Shown here: positions 1-5,619 of the stretch, piece after piece
Layout of the letters: every line of letters begins with the position of its first letter
Numbering within the stretch: the stretch's first letter is position 1
Source of the DNA: Campylobacteraceae bacterium
Lineage (GTDB): Bacteria; Campylobacterota; Campylobacteria; Campylobacterales; Sulfurovaceae
Reading direction: 5' to 3'
NCBI GenBank assembly: GCA_027083895.1
Contig: JALWMN010000041.1
Span: 1-7,396, forward strand
DNA: 7,396 bases
Position numbers and translations under genes: made by a program
Notes under the pieces: generated by a model
Databases searched by the model: none
Told to the model about the DNA's origin: nothing
What the model saw: the letters and a program-made list of their open reading frames with translations, nothing else

Positions 1-243
1 GCAAAGATTAATAAGCAGTTAGAGGGCAAAAGAGTTACTATTACATTGACCCCTGCAGCAAAGAGAGAGATTGCAAAGATGGCAAGTAGAGAGTTTGGTG
101 CTCGTGAAATAGCTAGAATTTTAGATAGAGAGGTTAAAGAGAAATTAAGTGATGAAATTCTCTTTGGAAGTCTTAAGAGTGGTGGAAGTGTTAAAGTCTC
201 TTTTGCAAAAGAGAAGTTTAAATTAGAGTTTAAAGAGGCTTAA
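1..243 (+). CDS. clpA: ClpA, ATP-dependent Clp protease ATPase subunit (3' end only)
   Basis: This is the last 80 codons of a gene that begins before the window; frame 1 is open from base 1 to the TAA at 241-243. ClpA is the cytoplasmic AAA+ unfoldase that feeds substrates, including N-degron proteins delivered by ClpS, into ClpP. The visible part is the small C-terminal subdomain of the second AAA+ module. The stretch FGAREIARILDREVKEKLSDEILFG (from about residue 32 of the fragment) matches the family pattern GAR..AR.I...+K..L..E.LFG, followed by SLKSGGSVKV and a short charged tail. The Walker motifs and the ClpP-binding loop lie upstream, so only family membership is shown here. ClpA is preferred over ClpB or ClpC because of the LFGSL..GG.V ending and because aat follows directly. 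The stop shares its last A with the aat ATG (TAATG), so the two are probably translationally coupled. Confidence 0.9.
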   Translation, partial: AKINKQLEGKRVTITLTPAAKREIAKMASREFGAREIARILDREVKEKLSDEILFGSLKSGGSVKVSFAKEKFKLEFKEA

Positions 244-968
244 TGTCATCTATATTTGATGAAAACTACTTTATACCAGAGTTAAGTAAGTATAGCTTTA
301 CTTTTCCTAATCCTCGCAATGCTGCAAAAGAGGGACTGCTAGCTCATGGCGGTGGGCTTGAGCCTAATCGGATACTTACAGCCTATCGTAATGGTATCTT
401 TCCGTGGTTTAATGAAGATGATCCTATTCTTTGGTGGTCACCCGATCCAAGGCTTTTGCTCTATCCAAAAAATTTAAAGGTGCGAAAGTCGTTTCGAAAA
501 GTATTGCGTAATCGAAAATATAGTGTAAAATTTGACCATAATTTTAAGCATACAATCAAAATGTGTGCTAAAATTAGGGAAGCCGAAGGGACATGGCTGA
601 TTGAGAAGATGCAAAAGGCATATACAAAGCTACACCATATGGGCTTTGCACACTCTGTTGAGGTCTATGAAGATGATGAGTTCATAGGGGGGCTTTATGG
701 TATAGCAATGGGAAGAGCCTTCTTTGGCGAGAGTATGGTCTCTTTAAAACCTGATGCCTCTAAGATAGCACTCAAAGCTTTGTGTGATATCTTAGAGGAG
801 AGAAATTATAAATTTATAGATTGCCAAGTTCCAACACCACATTTGCAATCGATGGGTGCAGTGCTTGTGGAGAGGGATATCTTTTTAGATGAGCTTCAAG
901 AGGCACTCCAAGGTGGTGGGGAGATAGGAAGTTGGAGTCACTACAAATGGGAGTATAAAGATGGTTGA
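243..968 (+). CDS. aat: Leucyl/phenylalanyl-tRNA--protein transferase
   Basis: Aat transfers Leu or Phe from aminoacyl-tRNA to proteins with N-terminal Arg or Lys, creating N-degrons for ClpS/ClpAP in the cytoplasm. The 241-residue length is close to the 234 of E. coli Aat. Family signatures appear in order: GGGLEPNRI (36-44), GIFPW (51-55), WWSPDPR (64-70), GTWL (116-119), AYTKLHHMGFAHSVE (126-140), GGLYG (149-153), FGESM (161-165), ASK.AL (172-177) and DCQ (193-195); the FPW, TW and DCQ residues line the active site in characterised members. After FGESM the usual Phe-Ser-Arg is Val-Ser-Leu, a mild deviation. The ATG overlaps the clpA stop by one base and has AGAGG at 234-238, four bases away, a rather short spacing that fits coupled translation. 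The 3' end overlaps tal by 8 bases. Adjacency to clpA links the enzyme making the degron with the unfoldase consuming it. Confidence 0.96.
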   Translation: MSSIFDENYFIPELSKYSFTFPNPRNAAKEGLLAHGGGLEPNRILTAYRNGIFPWFNEDDPILWWSPDPRLLLYPKNLKVRKSFRKVLRNRKYSVKFDHNFKHTIKMCAKIREAEGTWLIEKMQKAYTKLHHMGFAHSVEVYEDDEFIGGLYGIAMGRAFFGESMVSLKPDASKIALKALCDILEERNYKFIDCQVPTPHLQSMGAVLVERDIFLDELQEALQGGGEIGSWSHYKWEYKDG

Positions 969-1962
969 TGATAGAATAGGATTCTCTTTATGGGTAGATT
1001 TTATAGAGCGTGAGTTTATAGATACGAAATTAAAAGAGATGATTGCCAATGAGATAATAGATGGTGCTACAAGTAACCCATCAATCTTTGCAAATGCTAT
1101 AACAAGTTCAAGTGCATATAAAGAGCAATTAGAGCAGCTAGAGGGGAAAAGTGCAAAAGAGAAGTATGAAGCATTAGCAGTTGCAGATATCAAAGCTGCA
1201 GCTCAAGCATTGCGAGTTTGCTATGATAGTGGTTATGAAGGGTATATAAGTATAGAGGTAGATCCATTTTTAGCAAATGACACTGAGGGTACAATAGAGG
1301 AGGGGATGAGACTCTTTAATGCGATTGGAGAGCCAAATGTTATGATAAAAGTTCCAGCAACTGAGGCTGGATATGAAGCGATGCGAGCATTAATGAGTAG
1401 AGGAATTAGTGTAAATGCAACACTTGTGTTCTCGCCTGAGCAAGCAATAAAGACTGTAGAGGCGATGCAAAAGGGAATAAAAGAGTTTCAACAGTTCGAT
1501 GAAGGGAGAGTAGAGGGAGTTGTAAGTATCTTTGTGAGTCGATTTGATAGAAAACTTGATGATAAGTTAGAAAAAGCAGGATTGGAGAGATCCAAAACAG
1601 GTATTATGAATGCTGCAAAGATATATAATATTGTACGAAGCTTTAAAGAGCCATCTATTAAACCACTCTTTGCAAGTACTGGAGTTAAAGAGGGACAAGA
1701 GTTACCAAAAGATTACTATATTACAAATCTTTGTGCAAAACATAGTATCAATACTGCACCTATTGAGACAATTGAAGCGTATGAAAAGAGTGGAAATCGA
1801 GGAGAGTTAGCTTTACCAATCGATGAGCATACAATAGACTCTTACTTTGCAGAACTTACTAAGCATGGTATCGATATGGAAGAGGTCTATTCGGAGTTAA
1901 TAGCTGAAGGGTTGCGTGCTTTTGAGGACTCATTTAATCAGATCTTGGAAAGATTAGGATAA
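961..1962 (+). CDS. tal: Transaldolase
   Basis: Transaldolase moves a dihydroxyacetone unit between sedoheptulose 7-phosphate and glyceraldehyde 3-phosphate in the cytoplasmic non-oxidative pentose phosphate pathway. The 333-residue protein has the type signatures DGATSNPSIFANAI (34-47), SIEVDPFLANDT (97-108), then NVMIKVPAT (126-134) with the predicted Schiff-base lysine K130, SVNATLVFS (150-158), VSIFVSRFDRKLD (188-200) and KPLFASTGVK (234-243). The length and layout resemble the longer TalA/B-like bacterial group (the family that includes the Mycobacterium and Campylobacter enzymes as I recall) rather than the short fructose-6-phosphate aldolase-like proteins of about 220 residues. The start at 961 is supported by GGGAG at 949-953 with a 7-base spacer and by the conserved FSLWVDFIERE segment beginning at residue 8. 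The first 8 bases lie within aat, so translation is probably coupled. No clear terminator follows. Confidence 0.95.
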   Translation: MVDDRIGFSLWVDFIEREFIDTKLKEMIANEIIDGATSNPSIFANAITSSSAYKEQLEQLEGKSAKEKYEALAVADIKAAAQALRVCYDSGYEGYISIEVDPFLANDTEGTIEEGMRLFNAIGEPNVMIKVPATEAGYEAMRALMSRGISVNATLVFSPEQAIKTVEAMQKGIKEFQQFDEGRVEGVVSIFVSRFDRKLDDKLEKAGLERSKTGIMNAAKIYNIVRSFKEPSIKPLFASTGVKEGQELPKDYYITNLCAKHSINTAPIETIEAYEKSGNRGELALPIDEHTIDSYFAELTKHGIDMEEVYSELIAEGLRAFEDSFNQILERLG

Positions 1963-1989
1963 TTTAGCAAACTGTTAGTAATAATTGGT

Positions 1990-1995
1990 TATAAT
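1990..1995 (+). promoter_or_regulatory. Candidate sigma-70 -10 box upstream of rplY
   Basis: A perfect TATAAT lies 30 bases before the rplY start, in the 60-base tal-rplY gap. It would place the transcription start near 2002-2004 and give a leader of about 20 bases. No convincing TTGACA is seen about 17 bases upstream, but sigma-70 promoters of epsilonproteobacteria are known to lack a conserved -35 box and rely on an AT-rich upstream region, which is present. It would separate an rplY-pth-permease unit from clpA-aat-tal, although read-through from tal is also possible as no terminator is visible. The assignment is from sequence pattern only. Confidence 0.6.
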
Positions 1996-2012
1996 TCGCC
2001 CTCAATTTAATT

Positions 2013-2020
2013 AGAAGGAA
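2013..2020 (+). promoter_or_regulatory. Shine-Dalgarno that decides the rplY start
   Basis: AGAAGGAA precedes two consecutive ATG codons at 2023 and 2026. Counted from the end of AAGGA (2019), the spacer is 3 bases to the first ATG and 6 to the second. The second spacing is the more usual one, and L25 proteins of this lineage typically begin MLEG, so the second ATG is preferred. Confidence 0.65.
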
Positions 2021-2025
2021 ACATG

Positions 2026-2562
2026 ATGTTAGAAGGTATTATTAGAGAGAGTATCGGTAAGAGTAATGCTAAAAAGCTTCGCCGAGATGGTTATCTAATA
2101 GCGAACATCTACGCTAATGGTGTAGAGAATGTTCATTGTGCATTTAAGCATGGAGAGTTTGTAAGAACAGTTAGAAACAAAGAGACACTCGCATTCCCTG
2201 TAAAAGTGGGAGATAAAGAGTTTAATGTTGTTGTTCAAGAGTATCAACTTCATCCAGTTACTGGAGCGATTTTACATGTTGATTTAAGAGTAGCACTTCC
2301 AGATACAGTAAGTGATTATTTAGTTCCAATTGAGACTGTAGGTGTACCAAAAGGGATTAAAAACAAGGGTGTTTTAGTTATTACAAAAAGAAGAGTTCGT
2401 GTTCGTGGTAAAATAGAGGATATACCAAATAAGATCGTTTTAGATGTAAGTGACTTAGATAGAGATGACTCTATATTAATTCGAGATATGGAAGCACCAG
2501 CAAACTGTAAGCTGATGGATAAACCACATGTATCTGTTTGTGGTGTAATTAAAGCAAGATAA
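2026..2562 (+). CDS. rplY: Large-subunit ribosomal protein bL25 (long TL5/Ctc type)
   Basis: bL25 binds 5S rRNA in the central protuberance of the 50S subunit. The 178-residue form has two parts: the N-terminal 5S-binding domain (about 1-92), containing LRRDGYLIANIYANG (18-32) and VVQEYQLHPVTGAILHVDLR (near 69-88), and the C-terminal TL5 beta domain (about 95-178), with VPKGIKNKGVL and a final VCGVIKAR. This is the Ctc-type length rather than the short E. coli L25 of about 94 residues. An in-frame ATG one codon upstream (2023) is the alternative start; spacing from the Shine-Dalgarno and the family's usual MLEG N-terminus favour 2026. A TATAAT box lies just upstream, so this is probably the first gene of its own unit. 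pth follows after 4 bases, an arrangement also known for ctc and pth (spoVC) in Bacillus, joining a ribosomal protein with an enzyme that recycles stalled peptidyl-tRNA. Confidence 0.95.
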   Translation: MLEGIIRESIGKSNAKKLRRDGYLIANIYANGVENVHCAFKHGEFVRTVRNKETLAFPVKVGDKEFNVVVQEYQLHPVTGAILHVDLRVALPDTVSDYLVPIETVGVPKGIKNKGVLVITKRRVRVRGKIEDIPNKIVLDVSDLDRDDSILIRDMEAPANCKLMDKPHVSVCGVIKAR

Positions 2563-2566
2563 TAGC

Positions 2567-3139
2567 ATGAAATTAATCGTCGGATTGGGCAACCCCGGCC
2601 CGACATACGCTTCTACTCGCCATAATATCGGTTTTATGGTTATTGATAAACTTCTTAAAGAACTTCCACATAGTAACATTACAAAAAAATCCTTTTTTGG
2701 TGAACTCTATAAATCGAAAGATCTACTTTTTTTAAAGCCAACAACTTATATGAATTTATCTGGTAAAAGTGTGCAGGCTGTTGCAAATTTTTACAAGATA
2801 AAAAGTAACGATATCTTAGTGATTCATGATGATTTAGATCTTCCATTTGGTGCATTACGAATTAAAATAGGTGGTGGTAGTGGTGGTCATAATGGTCTAA
2901 AGTCGATAGATGAAGCAATTGGAAAAGAGTATTACCGTTTACGTTTAGGAATTGGAAAGCCTGAGCATAAAGGTATGGTCGTAAATTTTGTACTCTCTCC
3001 TTTTGCAAGTGAAGAGGCAAATCTTTTAGATGCTTTTGTGGAGTATGCCAAAGAGGTTACTTTGGCGTGGAGTAGGGAGAGTGATATAAATCTATTAAAG
3101 AGTAAATACTCAAAAAGAGATGGTAGTTATCTGAAATGA
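2567..3139 (+). CDS. pth: Peptidyl-tRNA hydrolase
   Basis: Pth cleaves the ester bond of peptidyl-tRNAs that drop off ribosomes, recycling tRNA in the cytoplasm; it is normally essential. The 190-residue length is typical. Motifs in order: GLGNPGPTYASTRHNIGF (6-23), KPTTYMNLSGK (57-67), VIHDDLDLP (85-93), GGGSGGHNGLKSI (102-114) and YRLRLGIGKP (123-132). By comparison with the E. coli enzyme the catalytic and binding residues are all present: N9, H19 (general base), N63, D88 and N109. The start has only a weak upstream Shine-Dalgarno and lies 4 bases after the rplY stop, so initiation probably depends on ribosomes finishing rplY. Codons 5 to 14 are unusually GC-rich compared with the rest of the gene and can fold into a hairpin. 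The stop overlaps the next start as ATGA. Confidence 0.96.
   Translation: MKLIVGLGNPGPTYASTRHNIGFMVIDKLLKELPHSNITKKSFFGELYKSKDLLFLKPTTYMNLSGKSVQAVANFYKIKSNDILVIHDDLDLPFGALRIKIGGGSGGHNGLKSIDEAIGKEYYRLRLGIGKPEHKGMVVNFVLSPFASEEANLLDAFVEYAKEVTLAWSRESDINLLKSKYSKRDGSYLK
2579..2604 (+). other. GC-rich inverted repeat in the 5' coding end of pth
   Basis: GTCGG (2579-2583) is the exact reverse complement of CCGAC (2600-2604). Inside, GGG (2587-2589) can pair with CCC (2594-2596) around a CAAC loop, separated from the outer stem by a 3x3 internal loop. By hand count 19 of the 26 bases are G or C, in a window otherwise strongly AT-rich. The folded RNA would start 12 bases after the A of the pth ATG, inside the region covered by an initiating ribosome, so an effect on pth initiation is plausible. 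It also encodes the conserved VGLGNPGPT segment, so the structure could be incidental. Confidence 0.45.
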
Positions 3140-4197
3140 GACTCTATTTATATATATTCAAACAGTACATAAAAGACTTTTTGCTCCTTCTTTTGGCATT
3201 AACTTTTGTTGTAACACTTATCGATTTTATCCAGCATATTAGTAGTATCGAAGGTATTAATAGAGAGTTTCTCTACTTTATCTATAGTGCTGCAAGCAGT
3301 ATGATGGTGATATACCCTTTAGCACTAGTATTTGCTGCAATTGTAACACTTTCACGTCTCATTGCACGAAACCATCTTATTGTTTTAGGCTCTTTTGGTT
3401 ATCCAAAAAAGGTATTGGCTAAACCGTTACTCTCAGCAATTTTTCTTATCTATTTTATTATTGTAGCTCTTAATTTTACACAATTTGCCTACTCGGGTGA
3501 TACAGCTCGAGCAATTATTGATAAGAGGAAACTCTTTAAATCTGTAGAGAATCTCTTTTTTAAGTATAATGATAGTTTTGTTTTTGTTAAGGAGCTTGAT
3601 GTACCCAATAAAGTATTAAAGAATATTACAATGTATACGATCAATAGTAGAAGAATTGAGAATATACTAAGAATAGAACGTGCTACATTTGAAGATGGTG
3701 CTTGGCGTGCAACGGGAATAATAAACGAACATATAGTTTTTGTAGGCGAAAAACCGCAACGTTATCAAATAGAGCCGCTTGGAGATAGCTTGATACTTGA
3801 GGGGTACTTTCCAAAGGTTATTAGTTTGCTCTATGAGGGGAAGAGAATGAGTATTCAAGATGGATTGAAGGCTCTTAAGCTGCTTAATGAGCAAAGAGTT
3901 GATAACTCAAAAGTTATAGCAGCACTCTATGAGAAGTTGCTAATGCCACTCTTTGCACCTATTGTAGTTTTACTCATTCTTATCTATACCCCTATTAGTA
4001 AACGTTATATGAACTCACTTAAGTATTATCTCTTTGGAATAGGTATAACTATACTTGTATGGATCGTGCTTTATGGAATTAATATATTAACTATCAATAG
4101 TGTTTTGCCTGCAGCCTATTCGCAACCACTGGTTATACTTTTACTTCTTTTTGCTACTCTTTTCTTATGGTTTCGAGAGTCAAAGAGGTTAGTGTAA
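3136..4197 (+). CDS. LptF/LptG (YjgP/YjgQ) family lipopolysaccharide export permease
   Basis: LptF and LptG are the inner-membrane permease subunits that, with the ATPase LptB, extract LPS or lipooligosaccharide from the membrane and pass it to LptC and LptA. The 353-residue length fits the family. Six hydrophobic segments are visible at about 13-33, 47-73, 97-116, 269-286, 297-319 and 329-346. The hydrophilic stretch of about 150 residues between the third and fourth corresponds to the periplasmic beta-jellyroll domain, which is the family's 3+3 layout. The N-terminal RLYLYIFKQYIKDFL resembles the family start, and PLFAPIVVLLI after the jellyroll fits the fourth helix. I cannot decide between LptF and LptG from one paralogue, so no symbol is given. 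The start overlaps the pth stop as ATGA and has no clear Shine-Dalgarno at usual spacing (AAGAGA at 3115-3120 is too far), which suggests coupling to pth. Confidence 0.85.
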   Translation: MRLYLYIFKQYIKDFLLLLLALTFVVTLIDFIQHISSIEGINREFLYFIYSAASSMMVIYPLALVFAAIVTLSRLIARNHLIVLGSFGYPKKVLAKPLLSAIFLIYFIIVALNFTQFAYSGDTARAIIDKRKLFKSVENLFFKYNDSFVFVKELDVPNKVLKNITMYTINSRRIENILRIERATFEDGAWRATGIINEHIVFVGEKPQRYQIEPLGDSLILEGYFPKVISLLYEGKRMSIQDGLKALKLLNEQRVDNSKVIAALYEKLLMPLFAPIVVLLILIYTPISKRYMNSLKYYLFGIGITILVWIVLYGINILTINSVLPAAYSQPLVILLLLFATLFLWFRESKRLV

Positions 4198-4240
4198 TCA
4201 GAGGTGTTCAATTTGCTTATAACTTTTGTTTTGAATGTTA

Positions 4241-4293
4241 AAAATTTGGGCTAAACTAATTTTTTTTAGGTAAAATCATTTAACCCAAATTTT
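4241..4293 (+). repeat. Long imperfect inverted repeat downstream of the permease gene
   Basis: The left arm AAAATTTGGGCTAAA (4241-4255) and right arm TTTAACCCAAATTTT (4279-4293) pair over 14 of 15 positions, with a single C/A mismatch between a 10-bp and a 4-bp block. The 23-base loop can extend the stem through ATTTT (4259-4263) and AAAAT (4272-4276). The arm ends AAAA...TTTT give the transcript a short U-tract in either direction, so this could end transcription of the permease operon. The stem is AT-rich with only three G-C pairs, so it would be a weak terminator; a protein-binding site or leader structure for lysA is also possible. It begins 43 bases after the permease stop. Confidence 0.5.
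4271..4276 (+). promoter_or_regulatory. Candidate -10 box for the lysA-pheA-hisC operon
   Basis: TAAAAT is preceded by a run of eight T (4260-4267) and AGG, which resembles the T-rich element upstream of -10 boxes in epsilonproteobacterial sigma-70 promoters. Transcription would begin near 4283 and give a leader of about 113 bases before lysA. Competing boxes in the same gap are TATAAC (4218-4223) and TATATT (4293-4298), and sequence alone cannot choose between them. If TAAAAT is right, the large inverted repeat is transcribed whole only by read-through from the permease gene. Confidence 0.35.
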
Positions 4294-4303
4294 ATATTAG
4301 TAT

Positions 4304-4347
4304 TAGCAAAGATTTTGCAAATGCTTTAGCAATGGGTGTTTGCAAAT
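4304..4347 (+). repeat. Two copies of a TTAGCAA-spacer-TTTGCAAAT unit in the lysA leader
   Basis: TTAGCAA occurs at 4304-4310 and 4326-4332, each followed by an exact TTTGCAAAT at 4314-4322 and 4339-4347. The inner spacer is 3 bases in the first unit and 6 in the second. TTTGCAAA is itself palindromic and the two copies start 25 bases apart. Within each unit GCAA pairs with TTGC to form a small hairpin (five base pairs around GAT in the first). Tandem palindromes near a promoter look like operator sites, but a leader RNA structure is equally possible. No regulator is identified. Confidence 0.45.
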
Positions 4348-4384
4348 TAATCGTTGTGGCATGGTATTTGGAAATAACGTTTTA

Positions 4385-4389
4385 TAAGG
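4385..4389 (+). promoter_or_regulatory. Shine-Dalgarno for lysA
   Basis: TAAGG lies 7 bases before the lysA ATG at 4397. A second AAGG (4392-4395) ends one base before the ATG and is too close to act, so the upstream copy is taken as the ribosome binding site. It supports the start at 4397. Confidence 0.6.
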
Positions 4390-4396
4390 TAAAGGT

Positions 4397-5617
4397 ATGA
4401 ATATCGATTTTAAAAAGTTAGCCAATAAATATGGTACACCACTTTATGTTTATGATTTTGATTATATGAGAGAGCAGTATAGAGCATTAAAAAGTGCATT
4501 TGCAGGTACGAAATCGCTTATTGCTTATGCAGTGAAATCAAATTCTAATCTCTCTGTTATCCAAAACTTCGCAAAAGAGGGGAGTGGTGCAGATTGTGTG
4601 AGTATTGGTGAGGTGAAGCGAGCCCTTTTAGCTGGAGTTAATCCTTATAAGATTATCTTTTCAGGTGTAGGAAAGAGTGATAGCGAGATCGAAGAGGCAT
4701 TACAATTGAAGATCTTAATGATTAATGTAGAGAGTGAAGCAGAGCTCAAGCGTGTAGAGAGTGTAGCAAAGAGATTAGGTCTAGAGGCTCGTATCTCTAT
4801 ACGCGTGAATCCAAATGTAGATCCTAAAACGCACCCTTATATCTCTACAGGATTGCATGAGAATAAATTTGGTGTCGATATCGATAGAGCAAAGAGGCTC
4901 TATATTTATGCAAAGAATTCAGATTTTTTAGATCCTGTAGGAATACACTTTCATATTGGTTCACAATTAACCAAGCTTGAGCCAATAGCAGAAGCAGCAG
5001 AGATTATTGCAGATCTAGTACGATCGTTAAAGGCGATCGATATTGATATTAAATTCTTTGATGTTGGTGGTGGTTTAGGTGTTGCCTATTATGGCGATGA
5101 GGAGCTTATTGACCCAAAAGAGTATGCAATGGTAATAAAAAGAGCTATCAAAGGGTTAGATTTAACCATTGTGTGTGAACCAGGACGCTACTTAACAGCT
5201 AATGGTGGCTATTTGCTTACGAAGGTACTCTACGAAAAACAAAATGGTAAGAAGTACTTTACAATTGTAGATGCAGCAATGAATGATCTATTAAGACCTT
5301 CACTCTATAGTGCATATCATCAGATAGAGCCTTTAGTAAAGCGAGAGGGTGAGAGTTTTAAAAGAGATATTGTTGGACCAATTTGCGAAAGTGGTGACTT
5401 TTTAGCAAAAGATATTGAGATGCCACCACTAGAGAGTGGGGATATTTTAGTGGTAAAGAGTGCAGGTGCTTATGGCTTTACAATGGCAAGCAACTACAAT
5501 ACAAGAGCTAGAGCATGTGAGGTTGCGTGTGAGGGTGGAGAGTGTAGAGTGATTCGACGAAGAGAGAAGTTTGAAGATTTAGTAGAGGCAGAGAAGCTCT
5601 ATTTGCAAGGAGAGTAG
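4397..5617 (+). CDS. lysA: Diaminopimelate decarboxylase
   Basis: LysA is a PLP enzyme that decarboxylates meso-diaminopimelate to L-lysine, the last step of lysine synthesis in the cytoplasm. The 406 residues fit a fold-type III (alanine racemase-like) barrel at about 1-265 followed by a beta domain. Key motifs are AYAVKSNSN (43-51) with PLP lysine K47, HFHIGSQ (184-190), DVGGGLGVAYY (222-232) for PLP phosphate, EPGRYL (261-266), MNDLLRPSLY (295-304), the active-site CESGD (330-334) and GAYGFTMASNYN (357-368). CESGD and the HIGSQ context favour diaminopimelate over arginine or ornithine decarboxylase. Near the C-terminus there are three cysteines, C374, C378 and C383, where homologues I remember have few or none. 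The gene follows a 199-base gap holding candidate regulatory elements, so it probably opens the operon with pheA and hisC. The pheA ATG is 2 bases after its stop. Confidence 0.96.
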   Translation: MNIDFKKLANKYGTPLYVYDFDYMREQYRALKSAFAGTKSLIAYAVKSNSNLSVIQNFAKEGSGADCVSIGEVKRALLAGVNPYKIIFSGVGKSDSEIEEALQLKILMINVESEAELKRVESVAKRLGLEARISIRVNPNVDPKTHPYISTGLHENKFGVDIDRAKRLYIYAKNSDFLDPVGIHFHIGSQLTKLEPIAEAAEIIADLVRSLKAIDIDIKFFDVGGGLGVAYYGDEELIDPKEYAMVIKRAIKGLDLTIVCEPGRYLTANGGYLLTKVLYEKQNGKKYFTIVDAAMNDLLRPSLYSAYHQIEPLVKREGESFKRDIVGPICESGDFLAKDIEMPPLESGDILVVKSAGAYGFTMASNYNTRARACEVACEGGECRVIRRREKFEDLVEAEKLYLQGE

Positions 5618-5619
5618 CT

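Noticed and set aside
885..1193. Antisense open frame of 102 codons across the aat/tal junction
   Set aside because: It lies opposite two well-supported genes, its protein is low-complexity hydrophobic/serine-rich, and no family motif or ribosome binding site is seen.
1610..1810. Same-strand 66-codon open frame inside tal
   Set aside because: It is an out-of-frame shadow within conserved transaldolase coding sequence.
2316..2679. Two antisense open frames opposite rplY and the start of pth
   Set aside because: Both are shadows of strongly conserved coding sequence and have no recognisable protein features.
2683..2698. A7 followed by T6 in pth as a phase-variable tract or frameshift site
   Set aside because: The reading frame is intact with full-length Pth motifs on both sides, and runs of 6-7 A or T are expected in AT-rich coding DNA.
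3667..3894. Antisense 75-codon frame opposite the permease jellyroll domain
   Set aside because: It shows no motif or start signal, and the sense frame is a clear membrane permease gene.
4235..4273. 12-codon frame MLKIWAKLIFFR in the lysA upstream region as a leader peptide
   Set aside because: No Shine-Dalgarno precedes it, it is very short, it lies within the inverted repeat, and its Lys content (two) is what chance gives in AT-rich DNA.
4198..4396. Lysine riboswitch (L-box) ahead of lysA
   Set aside because: The gap of 199 bases, with the likely leader only about 113, lacks the multi-helix layout and G-rich conserved blocks of the L-box; only simple short inverted repeats are present.
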